This document shows, in pieces, positions 11,901 through 20,815 of a stretch of DNA of 64,000 bases. The DNA comes from Durusdinium trenchii (lineage: Eukaryota; Sar; Dinophyceae; Suessiales; Symbiodiniaceae), in assembly GCA_963970005.1 (NCBI GenBank), contig CAXAMN010022718.1, forward strand, positions 361,009 through 425,008, read 5' to 3'. Both the position numbers and the translations under genes were made by a program. Position 1 is the first letter of the stretch; each line of letters starts with the position of its first letter. The notes below the pieces were generated by a model. That model was not told where the DNA came from, ran no database searches, and saw only the letters and a list, made by a program, of their open reading frames with translations.

Positions 11901-12355
11901 ATCTGGTTCTGTCTCTGCTCACATTCGACCATCCATGCGTTTTGATGGTTCAACATATGCACTTCGGCAAGTAGTTGCGCACATTTCGCATTCAGGTCTC
12001 CATCGGCCCGTGCTAGTTGTAGGTTGTCAGTGCTTGCCCTTGCTCGATCTCCAGCTTCGCTGTCCGACGGCACTGGTACAGCTGACCCATCCTGCAATGC
12101 TAGCGCTCTCACAGCTCCGGTGTCAGTCCTCCTCCTCGTCTCCCTAGGGCTACGGCCTGATCTCGGTGTCCCCCACGGTGGTGTCGAGTGCGCTGACGGG
12201 GAACGACTTCGTGCTCTACCTGTCGCAACTTCTCTCACCACTGTCAGAGTCTCCGCTTCGATCGTACCTGGACTAGAGTTGTGGGATGCACTCATCCGAT
12301 CTGCGGCCGCAGCAGCTGCTCCAAAAGATGCAGTGCTGGCGTCGGATTGGTCCAT
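2807..12355 (-). CDS. Ty1/copia-type gag-pol polyprotein with C-terminal extension (element 1)
   Basis: One intact 3,182-codon ORF. Residues ~100-480 are long coiled coil. At ~495-760 is a gag-like helical region. Two CCCH zinc fingers follow: C-x8-C-x5-C-x3-H (~810, at 9852-9930) and C-x7-C-x5-C-x3-H (~870, at 9699-9760). The aspartic protease has D-T-G-C near residue 1066. The integrase has an H-x3-H/C-x2-C zinc site (~1345), then T-F-D, Y-S-D-D and L-A-E-R as the DDE residues (~1380, ~1443, ~1475). A Lys/Glu/Asp-rich stretch (6770-6900) precedes the reverse transcriptase with Y-V-D-D (~2203). RNase H has D-A-D-Y-A-G, K-S-T-S-G and S-T-P-E-A-E (~2430-2560). The last ~620 residues are an extension with a methyltransferase-like motif. 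Nine kilobases without a stop suggest recent activity. The start is the first ATG after upstream stops and lies ~205 nt below a relict spliced leader. Confidence 0.93.
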   Translation of the reverse strand: MDQSDASTASFGAAAAAADRMSASHNSSPGTIEAETLTVVREVATGRARSRSPSAHSTPPWGTPRSGRSPRETRRRTDTGAVRALALQDGSAVPVPSDSEAGDRARASTDNLQLARADGDLNAKCAQLLAEVHMLNHQNAWMVECEQRQNQIIQHETEVHEVVMAHLEECYVEGYGNQRRITQLTESRDCLLSAAHDLQYQMDTDRVAMRDRLTQLGEYADRNSAEMVSQVVNIGTEEIQAISAERDRAVTEVMTTIADAENVKDLCRQELVGLQRQSARNKHEYAEEMKMREAMYASKIKWLSEENEELNNRSNTQDKFILSIREQLQKANEELTQTRTQGSDRPFQPSSAELKKAEVKVNMLEEDILRKERMLKRLQEELIESSASEAQLKVALKLKPPDMGSEPSVENEMMTKLRAELERTEKLLRSEEKEAIEYYEGMMQNQQDMMEFEAHASRLRDERNKYRKRYEEERTSAENAAATEHGAASSSSSGGSKISRKEHEKINIPAWPKIHDLEVWKSQVVAAVVTASGDEKQEDWIQWLSDAFRSPYDPFLLETSGEARFASIDAKLGITLHTIIHAAGERSHDVQLKVRQMMQRRARGTTPGMVKGREMLALIVDSFRSADNVDVMYASKHLFDLKFPGDNQLSRFLGQWDEIISGMDADDMLPDKALRNLLWDKIKDSKVMALDLSVYDNMLDKDPDKTYQKLREIMTKWIRKSIETTNKKERERAFGNIVKATPAAEKKDPKAKPKNTKADPPKHDAAPVLPQANPKDHNKKDKKQDRGRSATKSPKGDRGRSATPADTSKIGCAFHFHGKNGCSRGDKCKFSHQEKHKSSAKKPESLKGDRSKSPGGRSSSPKPMKDQVCWNWQKGSCKFGDKCRRQHHAAPATKQEAKGKAKPKPAAPAFMLCGDIESDDEDVQPALPNVQQGELALRFKVRFDDQANVTTFTCDPGNELNIRPLRKKKNEVQKVDTELISSLRALRVSNIAARVAHAKGKMMELFYAEHIAKAWIQITQDEGIEVNVDLSDFNTREVVRKDSVNYTIPGDTMFMAVERYDGPPIRFIMDTGCGHDLISREKVNAMGLTTKEGPKSVSFMTANGVTSTSEMVDINVDELPMRSEAHVLESTPSVFSIGKRCMEQGYSFIWPANQLPYLIDQNANKIPLSVHDNIPYIKVNDDDGRCLPRSDGLATILHRILSGVGHEDEVTAGQETQQEELPPKKPRRRRRKKKDNQRGQDGESDINPAVAGVEGEPEEHGDDGYSPEEEYDGEDPRFDRDHEGQPEEAGGDEHGGDAGSEREESDIDEDEEGLLEVDVVDGEARLSKPGVLKNEAKSISHLMTHRYKNPYCKSCVRAKMKHYKTSKGAFKRKLKAFGDLITFDLMNTQKMARDGIMPDKDILVIRDRFTGVIWGYPLKASNSDEVVQAMKHYIGKRKVTNAYSDDAPQFESALKELRIPLDQSLPGHPQNNSLAERNNQFMMLTTSTCLLEAGLPPCFWPFAVECVSHLLNIEKLSDGSSAWLKLHKSEFPGMVIPLGAKVFFKPSDARERDQDHKFDPKSIPGIFAGYVMGTGMNWSRKYKVWARSDFAQQNLGYDAERPLRKLITPHITEKIFQDDGIEFPLKKEYERLNSTLEGMKVLKERSGSPDAPTNPELPDPDDSDDQDDDDDAPDPPDGDLKSKASTIDAIEDKKTEELTEKKKEDYSGPDHYSVGGPGDNIIYLNNDGEHVKIAKDGRLYRVGSDGRRLFHNSPRPKDYLTPEEWQKLSVKDRAIAKKAGKHVDMVVDRLSKKAKGLGSSTDKKEDEEPDELLKDLEDAKKGDEGDSEKKSKKDKKDKKTKKDKKSKKEKKSKGKDEKGEGGPSLAMPTTFMEWDTDDDDDPWSPKSFTSESTCVPSDEEFLTDWDESAMWEDNDDNLAMAAWKTENVYNPLNGQICCCITGDPIDNDVVGEPFPTMPCVVRDTQHRPKLMGNRLFNAVVSRPVSRAEILSNKKAMQSMLDEWGGLWDEETFDGSWLREYDEIVATSKKKGEEVHLARVHGICVEKNYQLPDDDPKRKFKGRGVLLGDQAKNQNFEAALFQDLGNSPATFEAARWADFYGCLEGNDVQVADAIRAYIQALLGGVPCWAELPWEAWPKHLQEEITRRGLKRPTCRVNKALYGHPDSGTMWEQHCDKSVRALEFKPVGPEWPSMYYHEKLDLLLVIYVDDLKLAGPKENLKKGWDLLRSKLRIEPETEVGLYLGCVLSKGEDKLADGSKVTTMTYDMSALLKMSVVKYLDIVGKDTVLKKVATPMLPDVTKDHPSRAPYSTQKGLAVTCTWCGTCFSPDQAASKARSTDDDVKSDAKEQPRGTLAPHAASLLMKLLYAARIARFDLLRAINVLARNVTKWTVADDAKLHHLMCYVHHSADQKMVGWVGDSKADLSLALFADADYAGCGQSLKSTSGAHMHVQGKRTRFPLAGGSKRQGCVSHSTPEAEIVAADYALRTLGIPSISAWETLMRTPPRIVFYDDNQAMINVMRSGRNPTMRHMERTHGISITWLYEMFKRDYLLLVYEVTARMAADIHTKGFDDANSWKHACMLINILSDDGLRSQALLDLMKPTHDGLSYAKQLQKDRHSKVPTYPYTTIPIVPPQLYQPGLSSKEGLQEIPGCDPYVMVRTPKLYRLRPPRAPPDMAYLRSTWILQDAQWQQIEDKVDPNLEPVRFDRWVERAFFQFHPLSSPLPEASAPASGHFNAAILPRLLFSLRPLVQCRELQQTLRDSSLYLSIHHCSTSALHVLNALTRLVHGGNGGSGGSSMIFDNFVSDPEEQEHSVHDHWEVDEEAKTLTRIHLSPRRKAFCPGDAPSCPVDISRIKDDRMTYRQGSQFESSDFEDCVKDYWRHSGRGTHTKMHLRWIGKTVFTLRGNDAESENEEAQSAAIALCSTPKRMKTIPLKDIIVPTFVSVSKAKSEESKEHRIVDVNLRRHDGEIAYRYQFVLCEEDDSLAARDEQMVIDLYDIGKEPAFILLCSEECNHFTHLASKYDCTIVTVSQSDDLTSPYGIARALAAVRSEKDAVMFAGPCTGGSAWSRYNAKVSDAIAKSIELKRALYWDLWERFETVMTRVLRIGAAALFELPRYCAYWKDQRVQRLLSGTDCDCHVFDGCMYGLGAEFNDSHSNKKLIKKPWEIVSWNLEFGDPAQQNM
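2810..4660 (-). other. C-terminal extension of element 1 polyprotein with methyltransferase-like motifs
   Basis: This region follows the RNase H end (A-A-D-I-H-T-K-G-F near 4655-4680) in the same frame. Near residues 3058-3070 is F-A-G-P-C-T-G-G-S-A-W-S, which resembles the P-C catalytic loop (motif IV) of C5-cytosine methyltransferases. It is followed ~45 residues later by L-F-E-L-P-R (like motif VI, E-N/E-x-P) and then F-D-G-C-M-Y-G-L. No clear S-adenosylmethionine-binding motif I (F-x-G-x-G) is visible. I infer a divergent Rossmann-type domain, possibly catalytically altered. Similar modules are, to my knowledge, frequent at the end of dinoflagellate copia polyproteins. The domain seems to run on into ORF B through the +1 frame. 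Confidence 0.45.
9699..9930 (-). other. Tandem CCCH zinc fingers in the gag region
   Basis: Two fingers of C-x8-C-x5-C-x3-H and C-x7-C-x5-C-x3-H, separated by ~45 basic/Ser-rich residues. Most copia gags instead use a C-x2-C-x4-H-x4-C knuckle. CCCH fingers usually bind single-stranded RNA, so a role in packaging element RNA is inferred. Confidence 0.8.
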
Positions 12356-12660
12356 CTTCAGTGACTGAGGGTAACTGATCTATCCGATGCGTGTGCGTTT
12401 AGATGGTGTTGTGTAAGGCCGCAGCTCGCACCCAGCTCAAAGGAGTCTGGATACGGCTGATAACCTGCGAACGGATGGAAAGGTGTGCCCTGGCCCCGTT
12501 CTAGCTCTTAGGTCAACATGAAGCTCGCGCGCTAAAGCTCCTTTTTACCTGGTTGGGCACTTGAGCCAAAATGGTATATGGCATGTACCTGTATAGCGAC
12601 TATACTGGGACCCCATCCCTATTGACAAACAATATATATATACTTTTAGACTGCTCTTGT
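12356..12660 (-). promoter_or_regulatory. 5' leader region of element 1; no LTR identified
   Basis: About 300 bp between the polyprotein start and a short TATATATATA run near 12631. It contains the relict spliced leader. I found neither a convincing TGG-starting primer-binding site nor TG...CA termini, and the other end of the element lies outside the window, so LTRs cannot be defined from this sequence. The TATA-rich tract is only a weak promoter candidate. Confidence 0.3.
12560..12574 (-). other. Relict dinoflagellate spliced-leader sequence
   Basis: The plus strand reads CTTGAGCCAAAATGG. Its complement, CCATTTTGGCTCAAG, equals the last 15 nt of the conserved 22-nt dinoflagellate spliced leader. 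The match stops upstream of this (TATA instead of GTAG). It lies on the same strand as, and ~205 nt upstream of, the element 1 ORF start. Relict leaders mark genes that passed through a trans-spliced mRNA and were reverse transcribed back into the genome. A chance 15-nt match in 64 kb on both strands is of order 1 in 10,000. Confidence 0.72.
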
Positions 12661-15600
12661 GGTGTGAATTGGACCAATTGAAACGTTTCATGTCCCAAGC
12701 CGTGTTTCTTGACGGAATTTAACAGCTGGGCAGGAATTGGCACAAACCTGCCCAACGAGGCTCAGACAATGAGTTGTTGATGTGCTCCACAGCCTCATGG
12801 GATGGAAAAAATCGCGTCTGCCACCCATTTTGTTGAGATGGATTACAGAACCTTGATAACACAAGACCCACAACCCGACGACAAAGGCTCTCCAAAAAGC
12901 CCCCACCAAAACAAAAGGACATCCTGGAGAAGATAGAGGAGGATCAGCAGGGTAGAACAGGATCAAGGCAAAACATGAGCGCGTCATTGTCGGCCTTTAG
13001 ATCCACAACGTACGCCCTGGAAAAGAGCCCTGGAAAAGAGCCCTGCAAACTACTGGGGTTGTAGAGTCTATTGTAGAGGAAACATGTCTTCCAAAGGTCC
13101 ATGCCATCAGGTTCCATGTCGATCTCTGGAAGACTTGGTGTAGCAATTCAGTGGCAGTTGCACTGCATGCGGCGAGGGATGAGGGAGATGATGGGTCACA
13201 GCTCCACCCAACCATCACCGTCAACAGTCGTGCAAGTGCAAGCTGTCTGGAAATGGACTCGCTGGGACTCTGTGAGCGAGGCAAAAAAAAGGCTGCTTCA
13301 ATCCAAACCGCTTCCATACTAGACAGCTTCCATATAAGGCTTTACCATAAGGTTTCTTCCTGTGTTCTTCAGCATGTTCTTTTGTTCGCTATCTGGGCGT
13401 TTCGACTCGACCGAACGACCACTCGGCCGAACGACCACAGTGGACCGACTGGACCGCTCGGCCTCCAGGACTTTGGCCTTGGACCCGGAGATCAGCACTT
13501 TGCTGAAGCCGGAACCCTTGCCTCCGTGCGAGTCGGAGGGCGTCGGACAGGTCGGAGGGAGCCGGAGGGAGTCACGAGCGAGTCACGAGCATCAGCGGAC
13601 TGGCCATCAGCAACGAGCCTGCGACAGGGCTGAGAGTCATGGGGTTGCGGTTGGGATTGATAAGGGAGTGATCAGGGAGTCCTAAGGCCGGTATGGCCCA
13701 AAACACCAGGACCAGCAAGCCTCCCCCACAAAAAAAGGACCGTGAACTTCGAACAAGTGGAATTCTCACCTTGGACCCTGAATTGGCTTGTTCCCTGAAG
13801 GTCAGCGATTTCGGAAGATCCTGCTGCTTTGCTTGGTCATTCCATCAGTCCCAGTCGACTGTCCCACTGCTGCCACCAGTCTCCGCATCCACTCTTCAAC
13901 GATTGAGTTGGGCGACTGCTCTGGTCCACAACCACCTTGACGTCATGGGCCTCTCTGTCGACAGAGACCGACCGACGTCACCACGGACGTGGAGCGCGGT
14001 GGAGCCAAAGGAACGCTGGACCACGATGGATGTGGCAGGTAAACCAAAAGAAAACGAGACCGGGTCTACCCCACCGGAGACCCCACCGGAGACCCAGACC
14101 CCAAGCTGACTGCAAGGGAGGCCAAGCGAGCTTTGACTCATCCACTCTGAAGTTTGGGCGTTCGAAGTTGCGTCGGATCAACAAAAGACCACCTTGCCTG
14201 CTCAATTTCGCGCAGTGTGGAACCACCTGGCAGCATCTCTCATCAGTCAACTGAGGGCCAACAAAAATCTCATGTGGGAGAGGCATGAAGTGGATGAAAT
14301 TGACCTGTCTGTCCGTTTCTCTTGTTTGTACTGTTGTTTGTTCTCACTTAATGAGGTAAAAACCTGAACATGGGCTCTTCTCACCACTGCGTATGTTTCC
14401 GGCTGCAAAACAGTGGTTTTAAGCCCACAAACCTAAAGGGAAATCCGGAAATCCCACCACCTTGTCACCACGCAACATGTGAAAAATTCAGCCCGCCCCG
14501 TTCCATCTCTCTGAAACCGATCGATGTCGCCCGCGAGATCTCGACGGGCCTTTTCCAATGATCCAACCAACCAAGCGCTGCTCGATGTAGTACTCAGCCT
14601 ACGACTTGGGTTCCTATATCATGGTGGGTTCGGAAGGATGGCATGGCATGGGAGGTCTAGCATGGCCCCGAGTTCGAAGGACCTATAGTCAGTCCGAAGA
14701 CCCCCAACAGGTGTTCACATCCTTCCACTTCCATGGCAACGGTGTACTCTGTACAGTGTACTCAGTGTACTCCTCCCCCTGCAGACTAACCTGGACCATG
14801 AAGATACCTTGCCCACCCGGTGAATCCGCAGGGCTCGTATGAATCTGCAGATGCGAACATCATTCCACTTTCATGATTGTTTCCCATTCTCATTCTCTTG
14901 CGCACAGTGCGGTCTCGCGTAGCGCCAGCACTGTGGTGGAAGAATGCGCCTTCTTCGGAGTGTAAGAAATCACAGGCTCAGCTCCGAAGGGTTGGAGAAG
15001 ACACTGTTTCCACCGCGATGGGTTTTTCTTGCTTTGCCACGGAGCTCATCAGTATGCACCATGCAGCATGGTTTGGTGTTTGGGGATGTGTCATTTTGGA
15101 TGCAATGTGTGTATTTAGATATATACATCAATCTAATAAGTGCGCTTCCACTCCTCTTTGGATCCTTTCATCTGACCAAACCGAACTCGATTCCAAACCC
15201 CCAATTCAGAAAAAAACACTAAAAACAACTGTAGGAAAACGAGTTCTTTCACAAAAAATAACAACGTCGACGGAGGCGGTGCAACGCAGACGAATCCATC
15301 AACGGATCCATCGGGCCGGAAGGGGTTTCACTGCCTCGTGCGTCGCAGCGATCTCCAGTCGCGGGCGCTTCTCGGGGCTCTCCTGGAAGCGTGAAAGCGG
15401 AACTCACCGGTCGTTCGAAGGACGAGAACACGGTGGAGCTGGCAGGAGCTGGTCACTCATGAATGATGTCTTTCTTCGTATTCATTCCAGCTTAATCAAA
15501 AACAAATATGTCTGTTTGTTTTTAATCAAAGACATGATGAATGATCACAAACTAAGCCAAATGACTCCCAAATGATCCGCCAAAAAAGGTCTTCTCGACG

Positions 15601-16565
15601 ATGTCGAAATGGCAAATGCACCCAAAAGCCGTCCTGGAGAGCTGAGCCGTTCCTAGCGAAGCAGCTGCAGGAGGTCATCACTGGAACAAGAATCTCCAAA
15701 CCAACGTCTGTCAACCATTGGTCCTGAAAACCAATCTCAAAATCTGATGCCTTGTCCAATGCAAATATCCAAAAGAATCTCTAAACTTGAGTGGTTTTAG
15801 AAATTCGGGAAGCCAATTGGGAGTTCCTAAGATTCCTCTTAGCAGTCGCCACATATCCACGAGAATCTCAAAACCGATGTCGGTCCTCTTCTGTGAAAGA
15901 ATCATTGTTGGCAGAGACAGCCAAGCAGTAAAGCGTTCAAAGGAGTGATTTAAAAAAACAAAAAACACATCTGAGAACTTCAAGACAATGTGTTCAAAAG
16001 CACATCCCTACAAAGCAAAGACTGTACTCAGTACTTGGCTAGTTCTTATAGTAGGAGCTGCCAAGAATTGAAGCAACATCCACCGTTGCTGGCTTATTTA
16101 TTTGTTGCCGGACTCATGAGGTGTTTTCCACTTGGAAGCCCTAGAAGGCACGGCGAGAACGTGAACATGTTATTCAACACGATGGCTTCGGCCACATGGC
16201 AATTCTTTGTACAGAGCTTCTTTGCGAAACTGCATGACATGTGGGCTATGTGGCTGAACTGCATGCAAACGCTTACAAGTAGCCTCGTGTCTCAATTCCG
16301 GCCACGATTACAAACATGCAAGAGACTTAGGACAACTGCAAGAAACTGAGAAACTAAGGACAACTGCCATTCCAAACATAATATTCTTGGTCAAAGCCGC
16401 AGAGCGGCAAGCAGGTCAGCCGTCGCTTGGCTTGAACCCTTGCCATGTGACAAAGTGCCGCTTGGTCTGGATCAACGACGGCTCCCCTTGTGTAACAAGT
16501 TCCACAAAACAATTTGAAAAAGAAGTTATGTGTTGGGTGTATCCTATTCCCTGTAACAGTGGATG

Positions 16566-16614
16566 ATGGTTAGTAAAGGCCTTCTAACAACTGTTACAGG
16601 TAGTAGGGACACCC
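16566..16614. repeat. Imperfect palindromic (hairpin) repeat, copy 1
   Basis: The segment starts CTGTAACAGT (from about 16552) and ends ACTGTTACAG, perfect inverted arms. Inside, GTTAG pairs with CTAAC around a central AAGGCCTT palindrome, so nearly the whole ~50 bp can fold into one hairpin. A diverged second copy lies near 51.75-51.83 kb. Confidence 0.6.
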
Positions 16615-17149
16615 CCCAAAAATCTGAACCTCCCAGCAAATCACTACAGGCAGCAGTCAGCCGGTGTTTCCCTCCTCCCCCGGCAAATCAAACCGCAATT
16701 CGAGTCTTGAAGAGCGTTGCGGGTCAACACTCTCGGCAAGTGAATCTCCCTTAGTGGACCATTCTGTTCATCTGCGCACACGATGAGGTACGGGGCCCAA
16801 AATCGAGCATGCCTAAGGTCCGAATCGTTCAAGGGGTTTTCGGGCTGACTCTCGAACTCTCCAGTGGGATATCTGGAACACAGTGGAAACTCTAGTCGGT
16901 TGCAGCAAAGACGTTTTCGAGCGCAGTTCTGCGTGAACTTTGCCCAAATGGTTCTCCTCCGACAGAATGTCGGTGATAGCTCCAGTCGTCTCACCTGGTT
17001 TTTGGGGGCACCGAAAGAAAAGCTTCTTCACTCAAAGGGCTGGCTCTGGCTGTTGATCTTGGACCAAAAACACTGGGCAAACAAAGGTCATGACAGTCAT
17101 GGTCATATTGAGCCTCTCTGGCCGCTCCAATTGCGAAGTGACAGGTGAC

Positions 17150-17590
17150 GAGAATCCGGAACTCATCAAGGAAATTCTCTTCCACTTTTCACCTCAACTG
17201 CCTCCTTTGCGCTTGGCCATCTGGCTTTGCCATGACCGGTTGCTTTGCCAACGCCGACGTCTTGGATGACAGAATCAAGCGGCTGACCCGCCACCTTTGA
17301 AGGCTTCACTGGAACTAGTTTTCTGCTGGGAAAATTAGGTACTTTTTGAATGAACATCCACAGCCATGTTCTTCTGCACTTCAATGCTGGCGGATCAGCC
17401 GCCCTCCACGAGTTTCAGGCTCACATCTTTGCGTATCGGGGGGAGCCTGCGAAGTAGACTGCGACCAGAGTGTGTAGTGCGTGGTCATGTTCGGCAACCG
17501 CAGTCAAGAACACCAAGAGCAAAGTCCCACCTTCATTGACTTCAGGATTCTTCTGGTGCTCTGCCAGGATTGTTCACCTGTTTCGGGGTC
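17150..17590. repeat. Dispersed repeat family A, copy 1
   Basis: About 430 bp that align in order with 50.60-50.99 kb and partly with 57.2-57.56 kb. Shared landmarks include GACCCGCC.CCTTTGAAGGCTT, TTGAATGAACNTCCACAG, GCCTGCGAAGTAGACT and TTGACTTCAGGATTC. The copies are on the same strand and strongly diverged. No LTR or terminal inverted repeat was seen. The family may derive from a duplicated host gene or a non-autonomous element. Confidence 0.55.
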
Positions 17591-19239
17591 CAAAAGAAAA
17601 ACATCTCAAAACACCAAACATCACAAGCACCTGGGACCTGGGCCTTAAAGAGAACTGAATAACGCACTGACTGGTGACAAGGTCATGACTGAACGCACTG
17701 GGGCAGGCCTCCGGCCCGAGCAAGTAGTGCACCAAATAAATATAATCAAAGCCCGCACCTCAGTTTCCGACCACCCAAACAATGTGTCTGTTCGTCTCGC
17801 CAGAAAGCATGACGCGTCTCTCCGGAAAGCATGACACGGCAAGATGCAGAAGATAATTCACGAGAAAAGAAGTGACACCAAAAGGATGCAGAAGTCACAA
17901 AAAATACAAAAAGCAACGCGGAAGTAGCCATAATCGACACCACAATTGCTTGGCGCCTTGCTTTTTGAGCTTCGCTGAAAATTGCCCCCGCCAGAAAAAG
18001 ACTGGTTTTAAGTGGGTCTGCGCATGGCTCCAGCTGGACTTCACTCAGGGTCGATGTTGCCGAGAAGCCGTTTGAGGGCGCGTCCTTGAGCATGTCCTTT
18101 ACACATATATTATGCAAAAATGATTGCATCCAAGCTTTTTCAATCAATCTTCTCCCTTGACATGCCACGTGCATCCAACGATGTACAGTAGACTGACTTG
18201 GAAAAAAGAATGTGCAACACATTCTCCTCCAACTGCTCCTCCGTGATTCCGTTGCCTTCGTCGACGGTGGGTCAAAGGCTGGGAGGCTAACTCCAAGGAG
18301 ACAAACTTTCTCTCACTAGAATCGATAGAGTTAAATTACACATATCTTTTAACACAAAACACTAATGAGAACAACCCCACAGCATCAACACACACCAATC
18401 AAGAATCTCTCAACACAAAAGCCCCAAGAGAACAACACCCGCACATCGCCGCAAACCAAGTGGAGCTTCCAAACACATGGGCTCATCTGGAGTGTGCTTA
18501 TGCCAGGACAGCAGTAGTAGATATCTCACTTGTTCCTGTCTATCTAATTCTCCCTGCTTCACATTCTCTTCAAAGTCAATTGCTAACTCGGAATTCCAAG
18601 AAAGCTGCAGCATGCTCAAAGTTCATTGCAGCTCCTTCCCTGCAAGAAAAAGTGAGAAGCAACTGTCACTTGAGGTCCAAACCTCCGAGGCACATGATAT
18701 GCTGGATTGTATCTCGAGACAAGAAACCTCAGCAAAGTGCACTATGTTCAACAAAATACACTTTTATACTGCATGTAGCCACCCCAAGCCTTTTCAAAGT
18801 TTGAAGATCTTCTACCAAGACATGTCTGCAACAAAAGCATTATACAAGCCAAAGAAAAGCATGCCAAGACACCGGTGCGTTCAGGGTCGAACACTTGGAA
18901 GCTGCTGAGCACTTCTTGCACCTTCAAAAGGGGTGGCTGCTGTGCTTAGTACGCGCCGTGTATTTGGAGGATGCATTTGTTGCAAGATATCGCAGAAGGC
19001 AATGCAGAACGTTTGACAAAATTGGGATGAAACATGATGAAAGGATTGTCTCCCTGAACATGTCTGAACTGCTTCACAGGATCATGCAAAACGGTACCAG
19101 CACATGCGACTCTTCAAAGACAACCTGAACACGAACTTGCCAACTGCGTGGGTCGCCAGGATGCCCCCCTCGCCCGTTTGGTTGGCCGTGTTCTTAGGTC
19201 GTGTTGGTTGGTTTCGTTCATCGGTCATCGGAAAAAAAA

Positions 19240-19525
19240 CGGATCAAAAGGGTTCAAAACCTTCGAAGAGCCACCCATGCGCCCCATGCCTCATCTCTTT
19301 GAGACCACTCAGCGAGAGTTTCCTGTCCACTGGAAGCAGATCTAACCACAAGGCAAGATCTATAACCAGTAACATGCTTTTGACATGCAAATGAATGTGT
19401 GTGTGATCCATCAGGACGGTGAGTCTCTCCTTGATGACCTGCTTGAAGGTCTGCAGGTTGAAGTGATCTGGTCTGCCCAAACGGTCGAGGAGCGCGGTCA
19501 CCTGCAGCAACTGCAGCAACAAGCT
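19240..19525 (-). CDS. Possible host exon, unrecognised
   Basis: A minus-strand open stretch (19244-19522) reads as a Leu-rich, non-repetitive peptide with segments such as G-R-P-D-H-F-N-L-Q-T-F-K-Q-V-I-K. It lacks the low-complexity look of the neighbouring shadow ORFs. It lies on the same strand as, and downstream of, the coiled-coil exon array, so it could be a 3' exon of that gene. No domain is recognised. Confidence 0.25.
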
Positions 19526-19847
19526 TCACCCTCCAAAGTTCCATCTGGAAACAGCTTGGAGCAGCCTTGAAGTACAGCGAAGACAACAACGAAAAGCACC
19601 CCGTTGGTTCCTTCTGGGCCACTGGCCCACGACTACATACTCAACGTTTCCATGAACGAGTCATCGCTTGAATTCGGCAAACAGTTGGCGTCGATGCTGG
19701 TCTGTTCAGAAGCCTGTGACTCAAACCTGTGTCATTAATCGGTCATTAAAATAGTGAGGTTTGTGATGTGACAAACAAACTAGATGCCTGTTTTACTGTG
19801 TTCGGAAGCCTGTGACTCAAACCTCCCCGCCTCAAACTCCTCTGGGT

Positions 19848-19935
19848 TCATGCGGCAAAGCTGCATCGCCTCGCTCAGCTTGGATGCCATCATCACATCC
19901 GAGGCCTCCGTCGGCTCCTTGCGGCGGCGGAAAAA
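19848..19935 (-). CDS. Probable short exon downstream of the coiled-coil array
   Basis: On the minus strand an AG|G acceptor (GCCGCCGCAAG|GAG) opens a frame encoding E-P-T-E-A-S-D-V-M-M-A-S-K-L-S-E, then A-M-Q-L-C-R-M-N-P-E-E-F-E. It closes at a GAG|GC donor. The exon-like composition, dinoflagellate-type splice sites and same strand as the repeated exons at 20.7-30.5 kb suggest it belongs to that gene. Unproven without transcripts. Confidence 0.35.
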
Positions 19936-20752
19936 CGGGCGCGAAAGCTGAAACGAGCTCCGACATCAAAGCTGTTGGCCAAGAAAGTGATGAATCTACG
20001 GGAAGCGAAAACACGTTAACTGGCTAGAAGATTTTGGTATTATGTATATACTCAAAAGCAATAATATCCCTTCCAAGCTCCAAAAGGACCTGCAGGACCT
20101 TTTTCTCTCTGGAGCTTGGTTTGATGCCTTGGTTTGATGTTTTGTAATGTTTTGTAAACGATGTTTTTCTGTATGGAAGATTAACTAAGCATGGGTGAAG
20201 GAATCACACACACTAGTAGCTGGAATATGACGACACCCCAGACTACCGATCTGTCCTGAAGGTGCTGGAAGACTTCTTCAAGCCGAGCTTCCGAAACATT
20301 CAGCACCTCAAAACTTGTTGCTTCATAGCTTGAGGAGGGACAACATCAATGGATGGATCGCATTTGCAGAAAGGCGGCAAATTACCCCATCTTCCGAAAT
20401 TGGAAGCTACCAAGCCACGCATTTCAAGTCGACCCCTGAGGCAGTTCGAAGGTTCAACCACGCCTGGTTCGTTTTGTGTCCCAATGGCGGCATGGCCTTG
20501 GTGATTCTCAGGGCCCTTGCAGCTCATCACGCAGATCAAAACAAAAATTGACACGTCTAGGCTGCGACCAAGCTGCTTCGAACGTGGCATCCACTGTACG
20601 CGCTGAGCTTGCAGCCTCCGCTCGCTCATGCAGGGCCGTTGAGTTCGCTTCTCTAGGGCTTCACTAGAATTGCAGGCTTTGCGACAGATCTTCCAGGTTT
20701 TGACAACAAAACTCTCGACGATTGCAAAGGCAGAATTACCACCACCAATCAC

Positions 20753-20815
20753 CTGATTCCGTCTTCTTTCTTCCTCCAGCTTCTTCTCCATCGCTTCCAG
20801 TTCCTTTTCTTTTGC
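20753..20815 (-). CDS. Coiled-coil exon, repeat copy
   Basis: The 63-nt exon reads A-K-E-K-E-L-E-A-M-E-K-K-L-E-E-E-R-R-R-N-Q, between AG| (before GCAAAAG) and the donor CAG|GTGATT. It is the most downstream copy seen in the array and the only one with a clear GT directly after CAG. Confidence 0.5.

Larger units (their letters stand above)
12661..19230. other. No recognised gene (12.7-19.2 kb)
   Basis: Both strands hold only short ORFs without recognisable motifs. The 232-codon plus ORF at 14877-15575 is low in character and unsupported. The interval contains parts of dispersed repeats (16.5-16.63 kb and 17.15-17.6 kb, listed separately). Small host exons could still be hidden here. Confidence 0.5.

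Noticed and set aside
12400..12660. LTR or primer-binding site for element 1
   Set aside because: No TG...CA pair or TGG-starting tRNA complement could be shown, and the other end is outside the window.
14877..15575. 232-codon plus-strand ORF
   Set aside because: No domain, no homologous-looking segments, no splice or context support; treated as chance.
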